From the NCBI RefSeq assembly GCF_900110835.1, contig NZ_FOJG01000002.1, positions 1,578,979 through 1,642,978 on the forward strand: 64,000 bases of DNA, written 5' to 3'. Origin of the DNA: Chitinophaga arvensicola (GTDB taxonomy: Bacteria > Bacteroidota > Bacteroidia > Chitinophagales > Chitinophagaceae). Under the pieces are notes generated by a model, which did no database searches, was not told the DNA's origin, and saw nothing but the letters and a program-made list of their open reading frames with translations. Shown here in pieces: positions 19,273-28,900 of this stretch; position 1 is the stretch's first letter, and each line of letters begins with the position of its first letter. The position numbers and the translations under genes are program-made.

Positions 19273-19647
19273 TTATACATTCATTTCTGTATTCATCACT
19301 TCCAGGATATGCAGCTGCGTTTTTCCCGCAGGTACATCCCAATCAATTACATCACCGGTACTATATCCCAGTAAGGCAGTGCCTATGGGAGAAAGGATCG
19401 ATAATTTGCCCAGCTGTATGTTGCTGGCAGCCGGTAATACCAGCTGTACCTGCCTGATGGCCCCACTTCGTTCATCTCTGAATTGCAGGGTTGAATTTAC
19501 CTGCACCACATCGGCAGGCACCTTACCTTTCCTGACAGTAGCTCTTTCCAGCTCTTCTCTCAGTTTGTCGGTACCCGGTGCATGATAGCACAGGGTTTTA
19601 AGGATTTCGTAATCATGTAGGGACACAATAATCTGTTTCTTTTTCAT
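19273..19647 (-). CDS. GreA/GreB family (Rnk-like) transcription-factor domain protein
   Basis: A 124-residue protein. The C-terminal half matches the GreA/GreB FKBP-like domain: LSILSPIGTALLGYSTGDVIDW, a variant of the 'SP.G.ALLG...GD' core, then VPAGKTQLHILEV. The N-terminal half is short, with no room for the long coiled coil of true GreA, so it is closer to Rnk. Such proteins bind RNA polymerase. It lies 17 bp after the glutamate-synthase-like gene and is probably on the same transcript. Confidence 0.8.
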   Translation of the reverse strand: MKKKQIIVSLHDYEILKTLCYHAPGTDKLREELERATVRKGKVPADVVQVNSTLQFRDERSGAIRQVQLVLPAASNIQLGKLSILSPIGTALLGYSTGDVIDWDVPAGKTQLHILEVMNTEMNV

Positions 19648-19664
19648 GATAACCGGGTTTTATG

Positions 19665-21230
19665 TCAGTTGTTTACAGATGGCCCCGGATACAGCGCTGC
19701 TCCTGCTTTGCTGTTATGATCCGGAGCATATATTTCTTCGTAAGATCGTACGTCCGTTCTCGTGATACGCCTGTATAAGGCGGCCGGGTCTACCTTCTCT
19801 GCGGAACTGAATCCACAGGCGCCCATCAGTTCTGCCAATGCTGCAATGGTATTACGGTGATAATTAGCTACCCGCACTTTTTTATCAGCCACATTTACCC
19901 CCTGGTACAGGTGTGGATCCTGCGTTGCCACACCTACGGGGCAACTGCCGCTATCGCACTGCAATGCCTGGATACAGCCCAATGCGAGCATCATACCACG
20001 TGCACTGTAGCAGGCGTCGCCACCCATCGCCAGGATCTTCATAATATCAAAACCGGTAATCACTTTACCACTCGCTATAATACGCACATGCTGTTTCAGT
20101 TTATGATGTTTCAGCAGGTTCACCACCACTGCCAATGCATCGTACAAAGGCATCCCGATAGAGTCGGTGAACTCCAGCGGAGCCGCACCGGTACCGCCTT
20201 CGGCACCATCGACCGTGATAAAGTCGGGGTAAATACCCGTATTTACCATAGCAATACAAATACGCTCAAACTCATCGGCACGGCCTACACACAGTTTAAA
20301 CCCTACCGGCTTGCCTCCGGAAAGCTTACGCAACTGCTGTAAAAAGGCCAGCATCTCATACTCATTGGTGAAGGCGGTATGCCCGGCGGGTGATAATACA
20401 CTCACTCCTGGTTTTACTTTACGGATCCCTGCAATTTCAGGAGTATTCTTCGCTGCCGGCAATACGCCGCCCTTACCAGGTTTGGCTCCCTGGCTCAGTT
20501 TCAGCTCAATCATTTTTACAGCTGGTTCCGCCGCTGCGGTGGCAAATACTTCCGGTGAAAAATCACCCTTTTCATCACGGCAACCGAAATAACCGGTACC
20601 GATCTGCCAGATCAGGTGGCCGCCATGTTGCAGGTGATAAGGACTGATGCCCCCTTCTCCTGTATTATGCGCAAAACCGCCTATTTGTGCGCCTCCGTTG
20701 AGGGAAGCAATGGCCGTTTTGCTCAGGGCGCCATAACTCATGGCGCTGATATTCAGCAAACTGGCGTTATAAGGCTGACTGCATTGTTCATTTCCGATAT
20801 TCACCCTTAGTGCTTCCGGTTTTACTTTCGTTGGAAACGCAGTATGGGCGGCCCATTCGTAGCCAGGCTCGTACATGTTGTCCAACGCACCAAAAGCAAC
20901 GGTCTGTTTTACATCTTTTGCACGCTGGTACACTACTGCGCGCTGGCGGCGGCTGAAAGGCCTGCCATCTGTATCTGATTCAAAAAAGTATTGACGCATT
21001 TCAGGCCGGATCTGCTCCAGCAAATAGCGCAAACGCCCCAGCAACGGGTAGTTGCGCAGCAAGGCATGTTTGCCCTGCAACCGGTCATACATCGTCAGCA
21101 GGGTTAGCCCCACTGCTACCGGCAACAAAATCCATCCGCTTAAATATCCGCGATAAAGGCTGGCAGCCACACTCACATCCAGCAACAGGCATAAAAAATA
21201 AACTGCCCATCGTGCTATCCGATGATTCAT
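19665..21230 (-). CDS. FMN-binding glutamate synthase family protein
   Basis: A 521-residue protein with two N-terminal membrane helices (within residues 8-45) followed by a TIM barrel like the FMN domain of glutamate synthase large subunit. The 3Fe-4S cysteines are visible in CIQALQCDSGSC, and the substrate/FMN loop in VDGAEGGTGAAP. The glutaminase and C-terminal beta-helix domains of GltB are absent, so this is the stand-alone, membrane-anchored family whose reaction is not established. It may be an oxidoreductase rather than a glutamate synthase. It heads a unit with the GreA/GreB-like gene. Confidence 0.85.
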   Translation of the reverse strand: MNHRIARWAVYFLCLLLDVSVAASLYRGYLSGWILLPVAVGLTLLTMYDRLQGKHALLRNYPLLGRLRYLLEQIRPEMRQYFFESDTDGRPFSRRQRAVVYQRAKDVKQTVAFGALDNMYEPGYEWAAHTAFPTKVKPEALRVNIGNEQCSQPYNASLLNISAMSYGALSKTAIASLNGGAQIGGFAHNTGEGGISPYHLQHGGHLIWQIGTGYFGCRDEKGDFSPEVFATAAAEPAVKMIELKLSQGAKPGKGGVLPAAKNTPEIAGIRKVKPGVSVLSPAGHTAFTNEYEMLAFLQQLRKLSGGKPVGFKLCVGRADEFERICIAMVNTGIYPDFITVDGAEGGTGAAPLEFTDSIGMPLYDALAVVVNLLKHHKLKQHVRIIASGKVITGFDIMKILAMGGDACYSARGMMLALGCIQALQCDSGSCPVGVATQDPHLYQGVNVADKKVRVANYHRNTIAALAELMGACGFSSAEKVDPAALYRRITRTDVRSYEEIYAPDHNSKAGAALYPGPSVNN

Positions 21231-21432
21231 AAAACTGATTTTATAAGATTGTTTTGGAAAATACTAGTGGAATAAAACTACGCAGGTAGTCATCCCCCCG
21301 GGTACAACGATTTATATGCTAAAAGTTGCCCGGGTTTAATTGTTGAAGTCTTTGGGGCAGGATAAGAACGGCAAGAGGAACCCGCACAAGCGTTTAGAAG
21401 CACGTGGAGTATTGAGTAAGAGTAATATGTAA

Positions 21433-21471
21433 TTTGCCGGATTCAATTATTACTAATTGTGATCCGGCAAA
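21433..21471 (-). terminator. Hairpin downstream of the cytochrome c lipoprotein gene
   Basis: A 10-bp perfect outer stem TTTGCCGGAT / ATCCGGCAAA with an inner CAATTA/TAATTG stem. It lies 28 bp past the stop of the minus-strand gene at 21499. There is no strong T run, so its efficiency as a terminator is uncertain. The rest of the 268-bp gap holds nothing I can identify. Confidence 0.5.
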
Positions 21472-21498
21472 TATAAGGCTTTTATTTCCAACAAACGA

Positions 21499-23793
21499 TC
21501 AATTCGCTAATTCTCCCGCCGTAAATGGCTTCTGGCGGCCATTATTCGCTTTGCGTACCTGCTGAATATCTGCAGCGGAAACCTTATCGGCCTTATTATT
21601 CCAGGCACTGCGCAGAAAAGTAAGCAGCTGTGCAATATCCGCATCGCTGAATTCATCACTGGCGCCGATACCCGGCATATCGCCATTGATTTCGGGCGCT
21701 TTATACATTTTTCCGTGTACTTCCACCGGACCGGTTAAGCCATATAATACAATAGAGATAAACGCTTTCTTATTACCATTTACCCAGTTGCTTTCATTCA
21801 GCGGCGGCGCCATAGAAGCAATGCCTTCGCCTCTTTTACCATGACAGGTCTGGCAAACAGTATTGAAGATCTTGTAGCCCTGTGGCAAAGCTTTACGTAA
21901 CGCTTCCATCTTCTGGGCATTGGCCTGGTTGTCGGCGTTTTTCAACACGGCTTCCAGCTGACGGCGCAATACCAGCGTGGTATCCGGGTTCCAGGCAATG
22001 ACCTGTTTCAGTAAAGCAGCTTCTCTCTTCGCAGCATTATTGACCAGCGCAGCAGCCACATAACGGTTAGGGGCATACGCTTTTATCATTTTATCTTCCA
22101 GACGGGTGGCAGCACTTTTATCGAACTTGCTCACCGCAGGCAGTACATAGGCTACAGCCGGTGCCAGGTAAGGGTTATCAGCCAGGGTATCCAGTGCGGC
22201 TACAGCGGTTTTAATATTGCTGCTGTTTACGATAGATGGCCATGCAGCAAGTGCCTGCATTTTTAAAGCCGGTGGGCCCTGCTGCCAGATACTATTGATG
22301 TCTTCTATGGTAAGCTGGTGCAATCCTTCCAGTGTCCAGAGTGCATGTAATTGTTTCAAAGGAGCGGCAGCATCTTTCAGCATACTTCTCAGGTCAGGCG
22401 CCATCGTGGTGAGGTGCTGATCAATGATGAGTTGCTGCGCTTTATCTCTTAAAGTACCATTCGCATCTCCCAGTTTTGCCAGCAGGTTGGCGGCGGTAGG
22501 CTCAAAGGCCACCGGCGCGGGGTGACTTCCAGCAGGAACGATGCGGTAAATACGGCCACAGTTCAGCGGCAGCGTAAGGTTACGCATCTTGATCTCGTTC
22601 TTTAAGTATTCGGTGAGATAGGTTTTATGCTGCAGGATGCCACGATACATATCCGCGATATACAAGGCGCCATCCGGGCCGGTACGCAGATCCACCGGTC
22701 TGAAACGCTCGTCGGTGCTGGCCAGGAACTCTTTCTGCTGATAGGCCTGTACACCTTTCACCACGTAACTACTGTCGGATAATATATTCCTTTTGATCAG
22801 GTTGGCGGAAGGTTCTGCTACAAAAGCATTGCCGGCGTAGGTGGCCGGTAGCAACTGTCCACGGTAAATCACCGGACCACAGGCAGCGGTGAAGTTTACC
22901 AGGCGCAAACTATCATCCAGCGTGCCTTTCTGGTAACCACGGTTTACACCGGGTGTAGCGCGGAGCGGATAAGTGCGGTTGTCGGGCACAATTTTCTGGT
23001 CAAAACCGGCTGCATTCTGTTGCAGCGGATTGGTACCGCCTAAACCCGGTGAAAAGTAATCCCCCAGCAGGTTTTCCGAGTTGTTGTTATAATACAGGCG
23101 TCCCTGGTCGTCCTGGGTAATCCCCCACTGACCACGGAAATGAGTGGATTCTTTCAGCCACTTATCTCCTACCTTACGGTAACGCCTATCCGATTTTGCA
23201 TTATAGATCCAGTTGTCCATGGCTCGGAGCAGGCCGTTGGGCTGATGCTCCACATTTCCGCCGGCGGCGTACTGATCATCTACCAGTGTTTTTTTACCGG
23301 GCTTATCGCCGTTATTTTCTATAAACCATAGCTGCGGCGGCGTAGCTACGAGCACCCCGTTTTCTATGAGGCATAAGGCACGTGGCAATATGAGGGAGTC
23401 GAGGAACACGGTCCGTTTATCCATCACGCCATCGCGGTTGGTATCTTCCAGGATCACAATTTTGCCATCGGGTTTATCTTCCCCGGTACCGGCGGTATCG
23501 GGCATAAAGCCGGTCATTTCCACCACCCACATGCGGCCCCGCTCATCGAAGGTCATGGATACGGGGGCTACTACCATGGGTTCTGCAGCTACCAGCTGCA
23601 CTTCCAATCCTTTATCGAACTGCATTTGCCCGATCGCTGCTTTGGCATCCAGTACGGGAGAAGCTGCAAACTTTTCCCGCATGGCCAAAGAGTCTTTTTC
23701 ATGTTTGTTCTCTGTCTGTTGCTGATGGCCCTGGTTACAGGCTAAGAAAGCAAGAGATAACGTGGTAATAAACAGATAGTGAATACGCGTCAT
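21499..23793 (-). CDS. PQQ-type beta-propeller / HEAT / cytochrome c lipoprotein
   Basis: A 764-residue lipoprotein (LAFLAC, Cys19). It has three parts: a beta-propeller of the membrane-bound dehydrogenase type (about residues 50-420, with DLRTGPDGALYIADMYRG), a helical HEAT-like region (about 430-620), and a C-terminal cytochrome c domain with CQTCH at 647-651 and a later Met ligand candidate. This is the layout of the 'PVC-type heme-binding CxxCH' proteins, presumed periplasmic sugar or alcohol dehydrogenases that pass electrons to their own heme. Substrate unknown. It stands alone, divergent from the nucleoside transporter. Confidence 0.85.
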   Translation of the reverse strand: MTRIHYLFITTLSLAFLACNQGHQQQTENKHEKDSLAMREKFAASPVLDAKAAIGQMQFDKGLEVQLVAAEPMVVAPVSMTFDERGRMWVVEMTGFMPDTAGTGEDKPDGKIVILEDTNRDGVMDKRTVFLDSLILPRALCLIENGVLVATPPQLWFIENNGDKPGKKTLVDDQYAAGGNVEHQPNGLLRAMDNWIYNAKSDRRYRKVGDKWLKESTHFRGQWGITQDDQGRLYYNNNSENLLGDYFSPGLGGTNPLQQNAAGFDQKIVPDNRTYPLRATPGVNRGYQKGTLDDSLRLVNFTAACGPVIYRGQLLPATYAGNAFVAEPSANLIKRNILSDSSYVVKGVQAYQQKEFLASTDERFRPVDLRTGPDGALYIADMYRGILQHKTYLTEYLKNEIKMRNLTLPLNCGRIYRIVPAGSHPAPVAFEPTAANLLAKLGDANGTLRDKAQQLIIDQHLTTMAPDLRSMLKDAAAPLKQLHALWTLEGLHQLTIEDINSIWQQGPPALKMQALAAWPSIVNSSNIKTAVAALDTLADNPYLAPAVAYVLPAVSKFDKSAATRLEDKMIKAYAPNRYVAAALVNNAAKREAALLKQVIAWNPDTTLVLRRQLEAVLKNADNQANAQKMEALRKALPQGYKIFNTVCQTCHGKRGEGIASMAPPLNESNWVNGNKKAFISIVLYGLTGPVEVHGKMYKAPEINGDMPGIGASDEFSDADIAQLLTFLRSAWNNKADKVSAADIQQVRKANNGRQKPFTAGELAN

Positions 23794-23898
23794 TGTTATT
23801 ATTCGGTTGCGAAGCGTTAAATATACATTTCTGGAAATATTTTTTCTGAAAAATTATATGAGATAACAGTTTAGCATCTGCGCCACACCAAAAAAACT

Positions 23899-23906
23899 TA
23901 TCTTCG
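23899..23906 (+). promoter_or_regulatory. Putative -7 box for the nucleoside transporter
   Basis: TATCTTCG, a one-mismatch TAnnTTTG box, 39 bp before the ATG at 23945. Its position makes an upstream TTG at 23915 an unlikely start. Confidence 0.45.
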
Positions 23907-23944
23907 TCGCTTCATTGCATACATTTTACGATTTATTTGCATTT

Positions 23945-25210
23945 ATGGAACGCTTTCAGGGCATCATAGGTATCGTCTTCATTTTGGGCATTGCCTTTTT
24001 GTTTTCAAACAACAGAAGTAAGATCAACTACCGGCTGGTATTTAGTGGGATTGGATTACAGGTGTTAATCGGTTTTTTGGTGTTTAAGGTGCCTCCTATC
24101 ACCTGGTTTTTCCAGCGGGTAGGCGATGCGATGGGAAAGCTGGAAGCCTTTGCCCGTAAAGGTGCTGCCTTTGTATATGGCGGTATCGGGGTATCACAAC
24201 CGGATGGCAGCGGTCTGAAGGATTATGCTGCCGGTGGTTTTGTATTTGCCTTTAACGTCACCGCCACCATCATCCTGGTATGTGTGCTGGTAGCGGTATT
24301 ATATCATTATGGTATTATGCAGCGGGTAGTAGCGGTGATTGCGCGCGCCATGAATTATGTAATGCGTGTGAGTGGTGCGGAAGCGCTGAGTAACGTAGCG
24401 AGTGCCTTTGTAGGACAGGTAGAAGCACAGGTAATGATCCGTCCTTACTTATCCAGTATGACCAAAAGCGAAATCCTGGCCTCTATGAGTGGAAGCCTGG
24501 CCTGTATAGCGGGTGGTATCCTGGTGGTGTATGTAAACATGGGGCTGCAGGCCGGGTTGCACATTGCGCCTTTCCTGATCACCGCCAGTCTGATGGCGGC
24601 TCCCGGCGCCCTGGTGATCTCCAAGATCGTGTTCCCGGAAACAGAAGAGAGTGTTACTATGGGCAGGGTGAAGATGGAAGTAAAGAGTAATTATACCAAC
24701 GTAATCGATGCCATTTCACATGGCGCCGGCGATGGTTTTAAGATAGCCATGAACGTGATTGCGATGCTGATTGGTTTTATTGCTTTCATTGCACTGGTAG
24801 ACTGGATCCTCATTCACATCGGTCATATTTTCAATCCCAATTTTAACCTGAGCCTCGACTGGATCTTCGGTAAACTGTTTATGCCGATGGCCTGGGCTAT
24901 GGGTGTACCCCAGGGAGATGTGCAAAGCGTGGCTACCCTCCTGGGCCAGAAATTAACCATCAATGAATTCGTGGCTTTCAAAAGCCTCACAGATAAAACA
25001 GTTCCGGTGCTCTCTTCCAAAGGCATTGCCATTGTAACCATCGCGATTGCAGGCTTTGCGAATTTCAGCAGCGTAGGTATGCAGATCGGTGGTATCGGTG
25101 AACTGGCGCCCGACAGACGGGCGGATCTGGCTAAACTGGGGCTGAAAGCATTGTTATGCGGTACGCTGGCATCTTATATGTCGGCCTCTATTGCGGGCAT
25201 GCTGATTTAG
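23945..25210 (+). CDS. Concentrative nucleoside transporter, NupC family
   Basis: A 421-residue polytopic inner-membrane protein with the CNT-family signatures GVSQPDGSGLKDYAAGG-like helix entry, VGQVEAQVMIRPYL (substrate-site loop) and GFANFSSVGMQIGG near the C-terminus. The family imports nucleosides with Na+ or H+. I chose the ATG at 23945 (MERFQG). The frame also opens at a TTG ten codons earlier, but that lies almost at the predicted transcription start. It is monocistronic with a strong terminator. Confidence 0.9.
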   Translation: MERFQGIIGIVFILGIAFLFSNNRSKINYRLVFSGIGLQVLIGFLVFKVPPITWFFQRVGDAMGKLEAFARKGAAFVYGGIGVSQPDGSGLKDYAAGGFVFAFNVTATIILVCVLVAVLYHYGIMQRVVAVIARAMNYVMRVSGAEALSNVASAFVGQVEAQVMIRPYLSSMTKSEILASMSGSLACIAGGILVVYVNMGLQAGLHIAPFLITASLMAAPGALVISKIVFPETEESVTMGRVKMEVKSNYTNVIDAISHGAGDGFKIAMNVIAMLIGFIAFIALVDWILIHIGHIFNPNFNLSLDWIFGKLFMPMAWAMGVPQGDVQSVATLLGQKLTINEFVAFKSLTDKTVPVLSSKGIAIVTIAIAGFANFSSVGMQIGGIGELAPDRRADLAKLGLKALLCGTLASYMSASIAGMLI

Positions 25211-25225
25211 TAAGATACTTTTTTG

Positions 25226-25258
25226 AAAAGGCTGATCCGATGGGTCAGCCTTTTTTTT
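25226..25258 (+). terminator. Rho-independent terminator of the nucleoside transporter gene
   Basis: Stem AAAAGGCTGATCC / GGGTCAGCCTTTT (one G-U pair, 3-base loop) followed by an 8-T run. Confidence 0.9.
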
Positions 25259-25323
25259 ATGCATGTACCTGGCAAGGGATGCCTCGCCGGAGGTAACTAC
25301 CTGGTGCATATCTCCCGGAAATA

Positions 25324-25374
25324 AAAAAAACAGCGGATAGCCAACAGGTAATCACCCATTTGCTATCTGCTGTT
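25324..25374 (-). terminator. Rho-independent terminator for the DUF4259 gene
   Basis: Read on the minus strand: a 13-bp stem AACAGCAGATAGC / GCTATCCGCTGTT with one G-U pair, a 20-base loop and a run of T. It lies about 105 bp beyond the stop codon. Confidence 0.75.
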
Positions 25375-25479
25375 CGAATAATATGGTGGAAAACAGATTT
25401 TATACGCCGTAAAAATCCGCGCAGCCAGAACCGTGGTAAAACAATTGCCTACCCCCGGTTAGTATAAGCCTGTTGAAAA

Positions 25480-25875
25480 TTAATCCAACCGCTTGATCAG
25501 GCCAGCCTGCACAGCTGCCCAGGCTTCACCCTGACCAGCATCTTCCCAGTAATTCTTCATTTCTGAAGCGGCTGCAATTTTATTTACGGCAGCAATCGCC
25601 TGGTTCCGGAGTGCACGGGTACCAATGAGGTTCAGTACATCCAGCTGATCCAGGGGATCTTCCGGGAAATCTTCGCTCGCGCGGCCTACCAGTGCTGAAA
25701 CCAGTTCAGCGGCGGCTAAAGCCTCTTCACAATCCGAAATTTCCAGCGTTTCAATGTTGTTAATGATACGAGCTAACGTATCAGCAACCAAACCGCCGTC
25801 TTTGTTTTCAATCAGGTCAAATATCCAATCCTGTGATCCATCATTTTCAAAATTCCTGGTGCCCCATGCGCCCAT
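25480..25875 (-). CDS. DUF4259 domain protein
   Basis: A 131-residue soluble protein that begins MGAWGTRNFENDGSQDW, the hallmark of DUF4259 (MGAWG...F.ND.A.D). The rest is helical (EEALAAAELVSALVG, FPEDPLDQLDVL). The function of the family is unknown. It lies downstream of smc on the same strand, but a 77-bp gap separates them in the order smc then this gene. Whether they share a transcript is open. Confidence 0.85.
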   Translation of the reverse strand: MGAWGTRNFENDGSQDWIFDLIENKDGGLVADTLARIINNIETLEISDCEEALAAAELVSALVGRASEDFPEDPLDQLDVLNLIGTRALRNQAIAAVNKIAAASEMKNYWEDAGQGEAWAAVQAGLIKRLD

Positions 25876-25952
25876 AGTGTTTACGTTTTTTTATTTTTTT
25901 AGAATAAAGAATAAAAGTAATGAACTCTCTTTACAACAACCAAACCAAGTGA

Positions 25953-28900
25953 CTAGTTCAAACTTCTGAAATCTACCGGAACGAGCTTGCTCACTCCCGG
26001 CTCCTGCATGGTTACGCCATAGATCACGTCTACAGCAGCCATGGTTTGCTTGTTATGTGTTACAATAATAAATTGTGAATTGTCGGAAAACTTGCGGATC
26101 ATGTTGGTAAACTTGCCCACGTTGGCATCATCCAATGGCGCATCTACCTCATCCAGGATACAGAATGGCGCCGGTTTGATCAGGTAAATCGCAAACAGCA
26201 AAGCGGTAGCGGTGAGTGTTTTCTCCCCTCCGGAAAGCTGTGTAATGGCTGCCGGACGCTTGCCTTTTGGTTTCGCAATGATTTCAATACCGGTGTCGGC
26301 CAGGTTTTCAGGATCGCTGAGGATCATATCACACTGGTCTTCTTCCGTAAACAATGCCTTGAATACGCGGATAAAGTTTTCCTTTACTGCGTTAAAGGTA
26401 TCGAGGAATTTCTGGTTAGCGGTGGATTCCACCTCCTGGATAGTGGCCAGCAGGGAATCTTTCGCATTTACCAGGTCCGTTTTCTGTTCCAGGATAAACT
26501 CATACCGTTTCTTCATTTCCTGGTAAGCTTCAATGGCGGTAGGGTTAATTTCACCCATATTCTCCATGCGCTTTTTCAGTCGCTCTGCACTACCTGTCAA
26601 CTCATCTACCGACAGTTCAGAACTGCGTTGTTCATCGATAATTTCATCGAGGTTCACTTTAAACTCCACGCTCAGCCTTTCCTTCATGGAAGCCAGTTGC
26701 AGTCGCAGTTCATTTACTTTGTCCTTGATGGTATTGAGTTGTTGTTCCAGTTGCTCTTTGGCGCGCTGTTTTGTTCTCAGCGTGGTTTCCAGCTCCTGCA
26801 GGTGGTTACGGAAGTTATAGTATTCCTGGTCTTTTTCGTTGAGTGCTTTTTCTTCTTCTTCGCGCTGGCGGAAAAGTTCTACTAGTCCGTCGTCGGCATG
26901 ACTCAGTTTTTCAACCACGAGGGCAATGTTGCCTACAGCGTCTTCCAACTGGGTTTTATTACTGGTGATCTGGATATGCAGATCTGCCAGTTGCTTGCGT
27001 TTGAATTCCAGTTCCTGTTTGAGGGCCTGTACTTTACTTTGCTGACGGGTATGTTGCAGGTTCTGGTTATTGAACTGCACGGTAGCCATATTGAACTGTT
27101 GTTCCGCTTCCTGCGCCATACGGTCGGCATCAGCGATGCTGTCCTGGAGTTCGGCTACGCGGTCGTTCAGGCCTTCCAGTTCATCCTTTACGCCGGAAAT
27201 GCTTTCCTGGTTGGTTTCCAGGGATTGCTGCATTTCTTCGAGGCGCTTGTCGCCTGCTTCGATGAGATGATGGAAGTTTTCAATTCTGTTCTGGAGGCCA
27301 AACAGCTGGTTGCTCAGCTGGTTTACCTTTTCCCTGGCAGCATTGATATTATTTTCATTTAACTGGCTGTTGTAGCCGAGTACTTCGTCGTGTTTGCTTT
27401 GCAGGGCTACTTTCAGCTGCCCTACTACCTTTTCGAGATCTTTGATCTCTATTTCCAGCTTTTCGAGGTTCTTGGCCCGTCCCAGCTTCTTGCCTTCAAA
27501 GAGTCCTACCGAACCACCGCTGATATTGTATTTACCACGGTGCATGCGGCCGGACTTTTCCACCAGCAGCATCCTTTCATCGGCCAGCTGGCTGAATTCC
27601 AGGCGGGTCAGGTCTTCCCCGATAAATACTTTACCGAGCAGGTGTTGCCCCAGTCCTTTGTATTTCTCCTCAATTTCCACCACTTCCAGTGCGGGAATGG
27701 TACCGGGAGGAGCCAGCAAGGGAGCCGCATCGGTACGGAACTGATCGAGTATAAAGAAGTTAGCTTTCCCTTTTTTATTGGCATCGAGCAGCTGGATGGC
27801 CTGAACAGCTTCGTGTACGTTATTGACTACATAGTAGCTCAGGTAAGGCTCCAGCAGGTTTTCCACGCAGGTGCGGTATTCTTCCTTACAGAAAAATATA
27901 TCGCTCAGGATGGGGGCATTGTTATTCCAGTCGGGATTCTTTTTGAGGAATTTGATACTCTCCGGATAACCTTCGAGACTATCCACCAGTGATTTGAGGA
28001 GATCGAACTCGTTCTTTTTGGAATCGAGGGTACGGTTCTCATCCACCAGTTTATCGCGGAGTCCTTCTATATCTGACTGGGTAGCGAGTATTTTGCTTTT
28101 GGTTTCTTCCTGGAAGCGGACCATGTCTTCCAGTTCTGTTTTGCTGCTGGTCAGCGTTTGCTGTACGGCTTCCTTTTCCGTTTCCAGTTGTGCAATCTGT
28201 TGCTGACGGCCTACTTTCTCTTCCTGCAGTTGTTGCATGCTGCGTTGCAGGTTGAGTACGGAGGTATCGGCAACGGCTACTTTCTTTTCCGCCTCAAACT
28301 GTTGGCGTTGCCAGCGTTGCTGGTCGTTGCGCAGGGTTTCGAGGGCTTGTTTCTTCTGATGGAAACGTTCTTTCTTCTCCTCTACCATGTCGCGGAGGGT
28401 TTCCAGTTCGTCGGCCATCGTTTCAAATACTTCTCCCTCTTCTTCCACCTGTTTCTCGGTAAATTCGATAGAGGTGGTCAGGCCTTGCAGTTGTCCTTCT
28501 GCATTGTTGAGGAAGTCGCTGATATTTTTTTCCCTTTCCCGCAGGTAAGTGAGTTGCTGCGTGGCGAGGTTCTTATCGTTTTCTTTGGTGCGGATGGTGG
28601 ATACCAGTTCATTAAAAGATTTCTGCAGGGTCTGCAGTTCTCTTTCTTTGGCAACGAAGTGCAGTTTATCCTGTTCTACGGCGGCTTCCGCGGTGAGGAT
28701 CTCCGTTTCGAGGGCCAGTTTGCGGTCGCTTTCAGTTTGCTGGGTATCCGACAGTTCCTTGAAGGTAACGTTAAAGCCTTCCAGTGCGGCTTTAGCGAGT
28801 TCTATACTGATTTCGCGGTATTCTTTTTTTACTTCGTAGAAGCGTTCTGCCTTACGGGCCTGGCTTTCCAGTGTTTTGAGGTTATTGTTGATTTCGAACA

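Noticed and set aside
23915-23944. TTG start giving the nucleoside transporter ten extra residues
   Set aside because: The promoter box at 23899-23906 would place transcription start at or near this TTG; the ATG at 23945 gives a normal family N-terminus.
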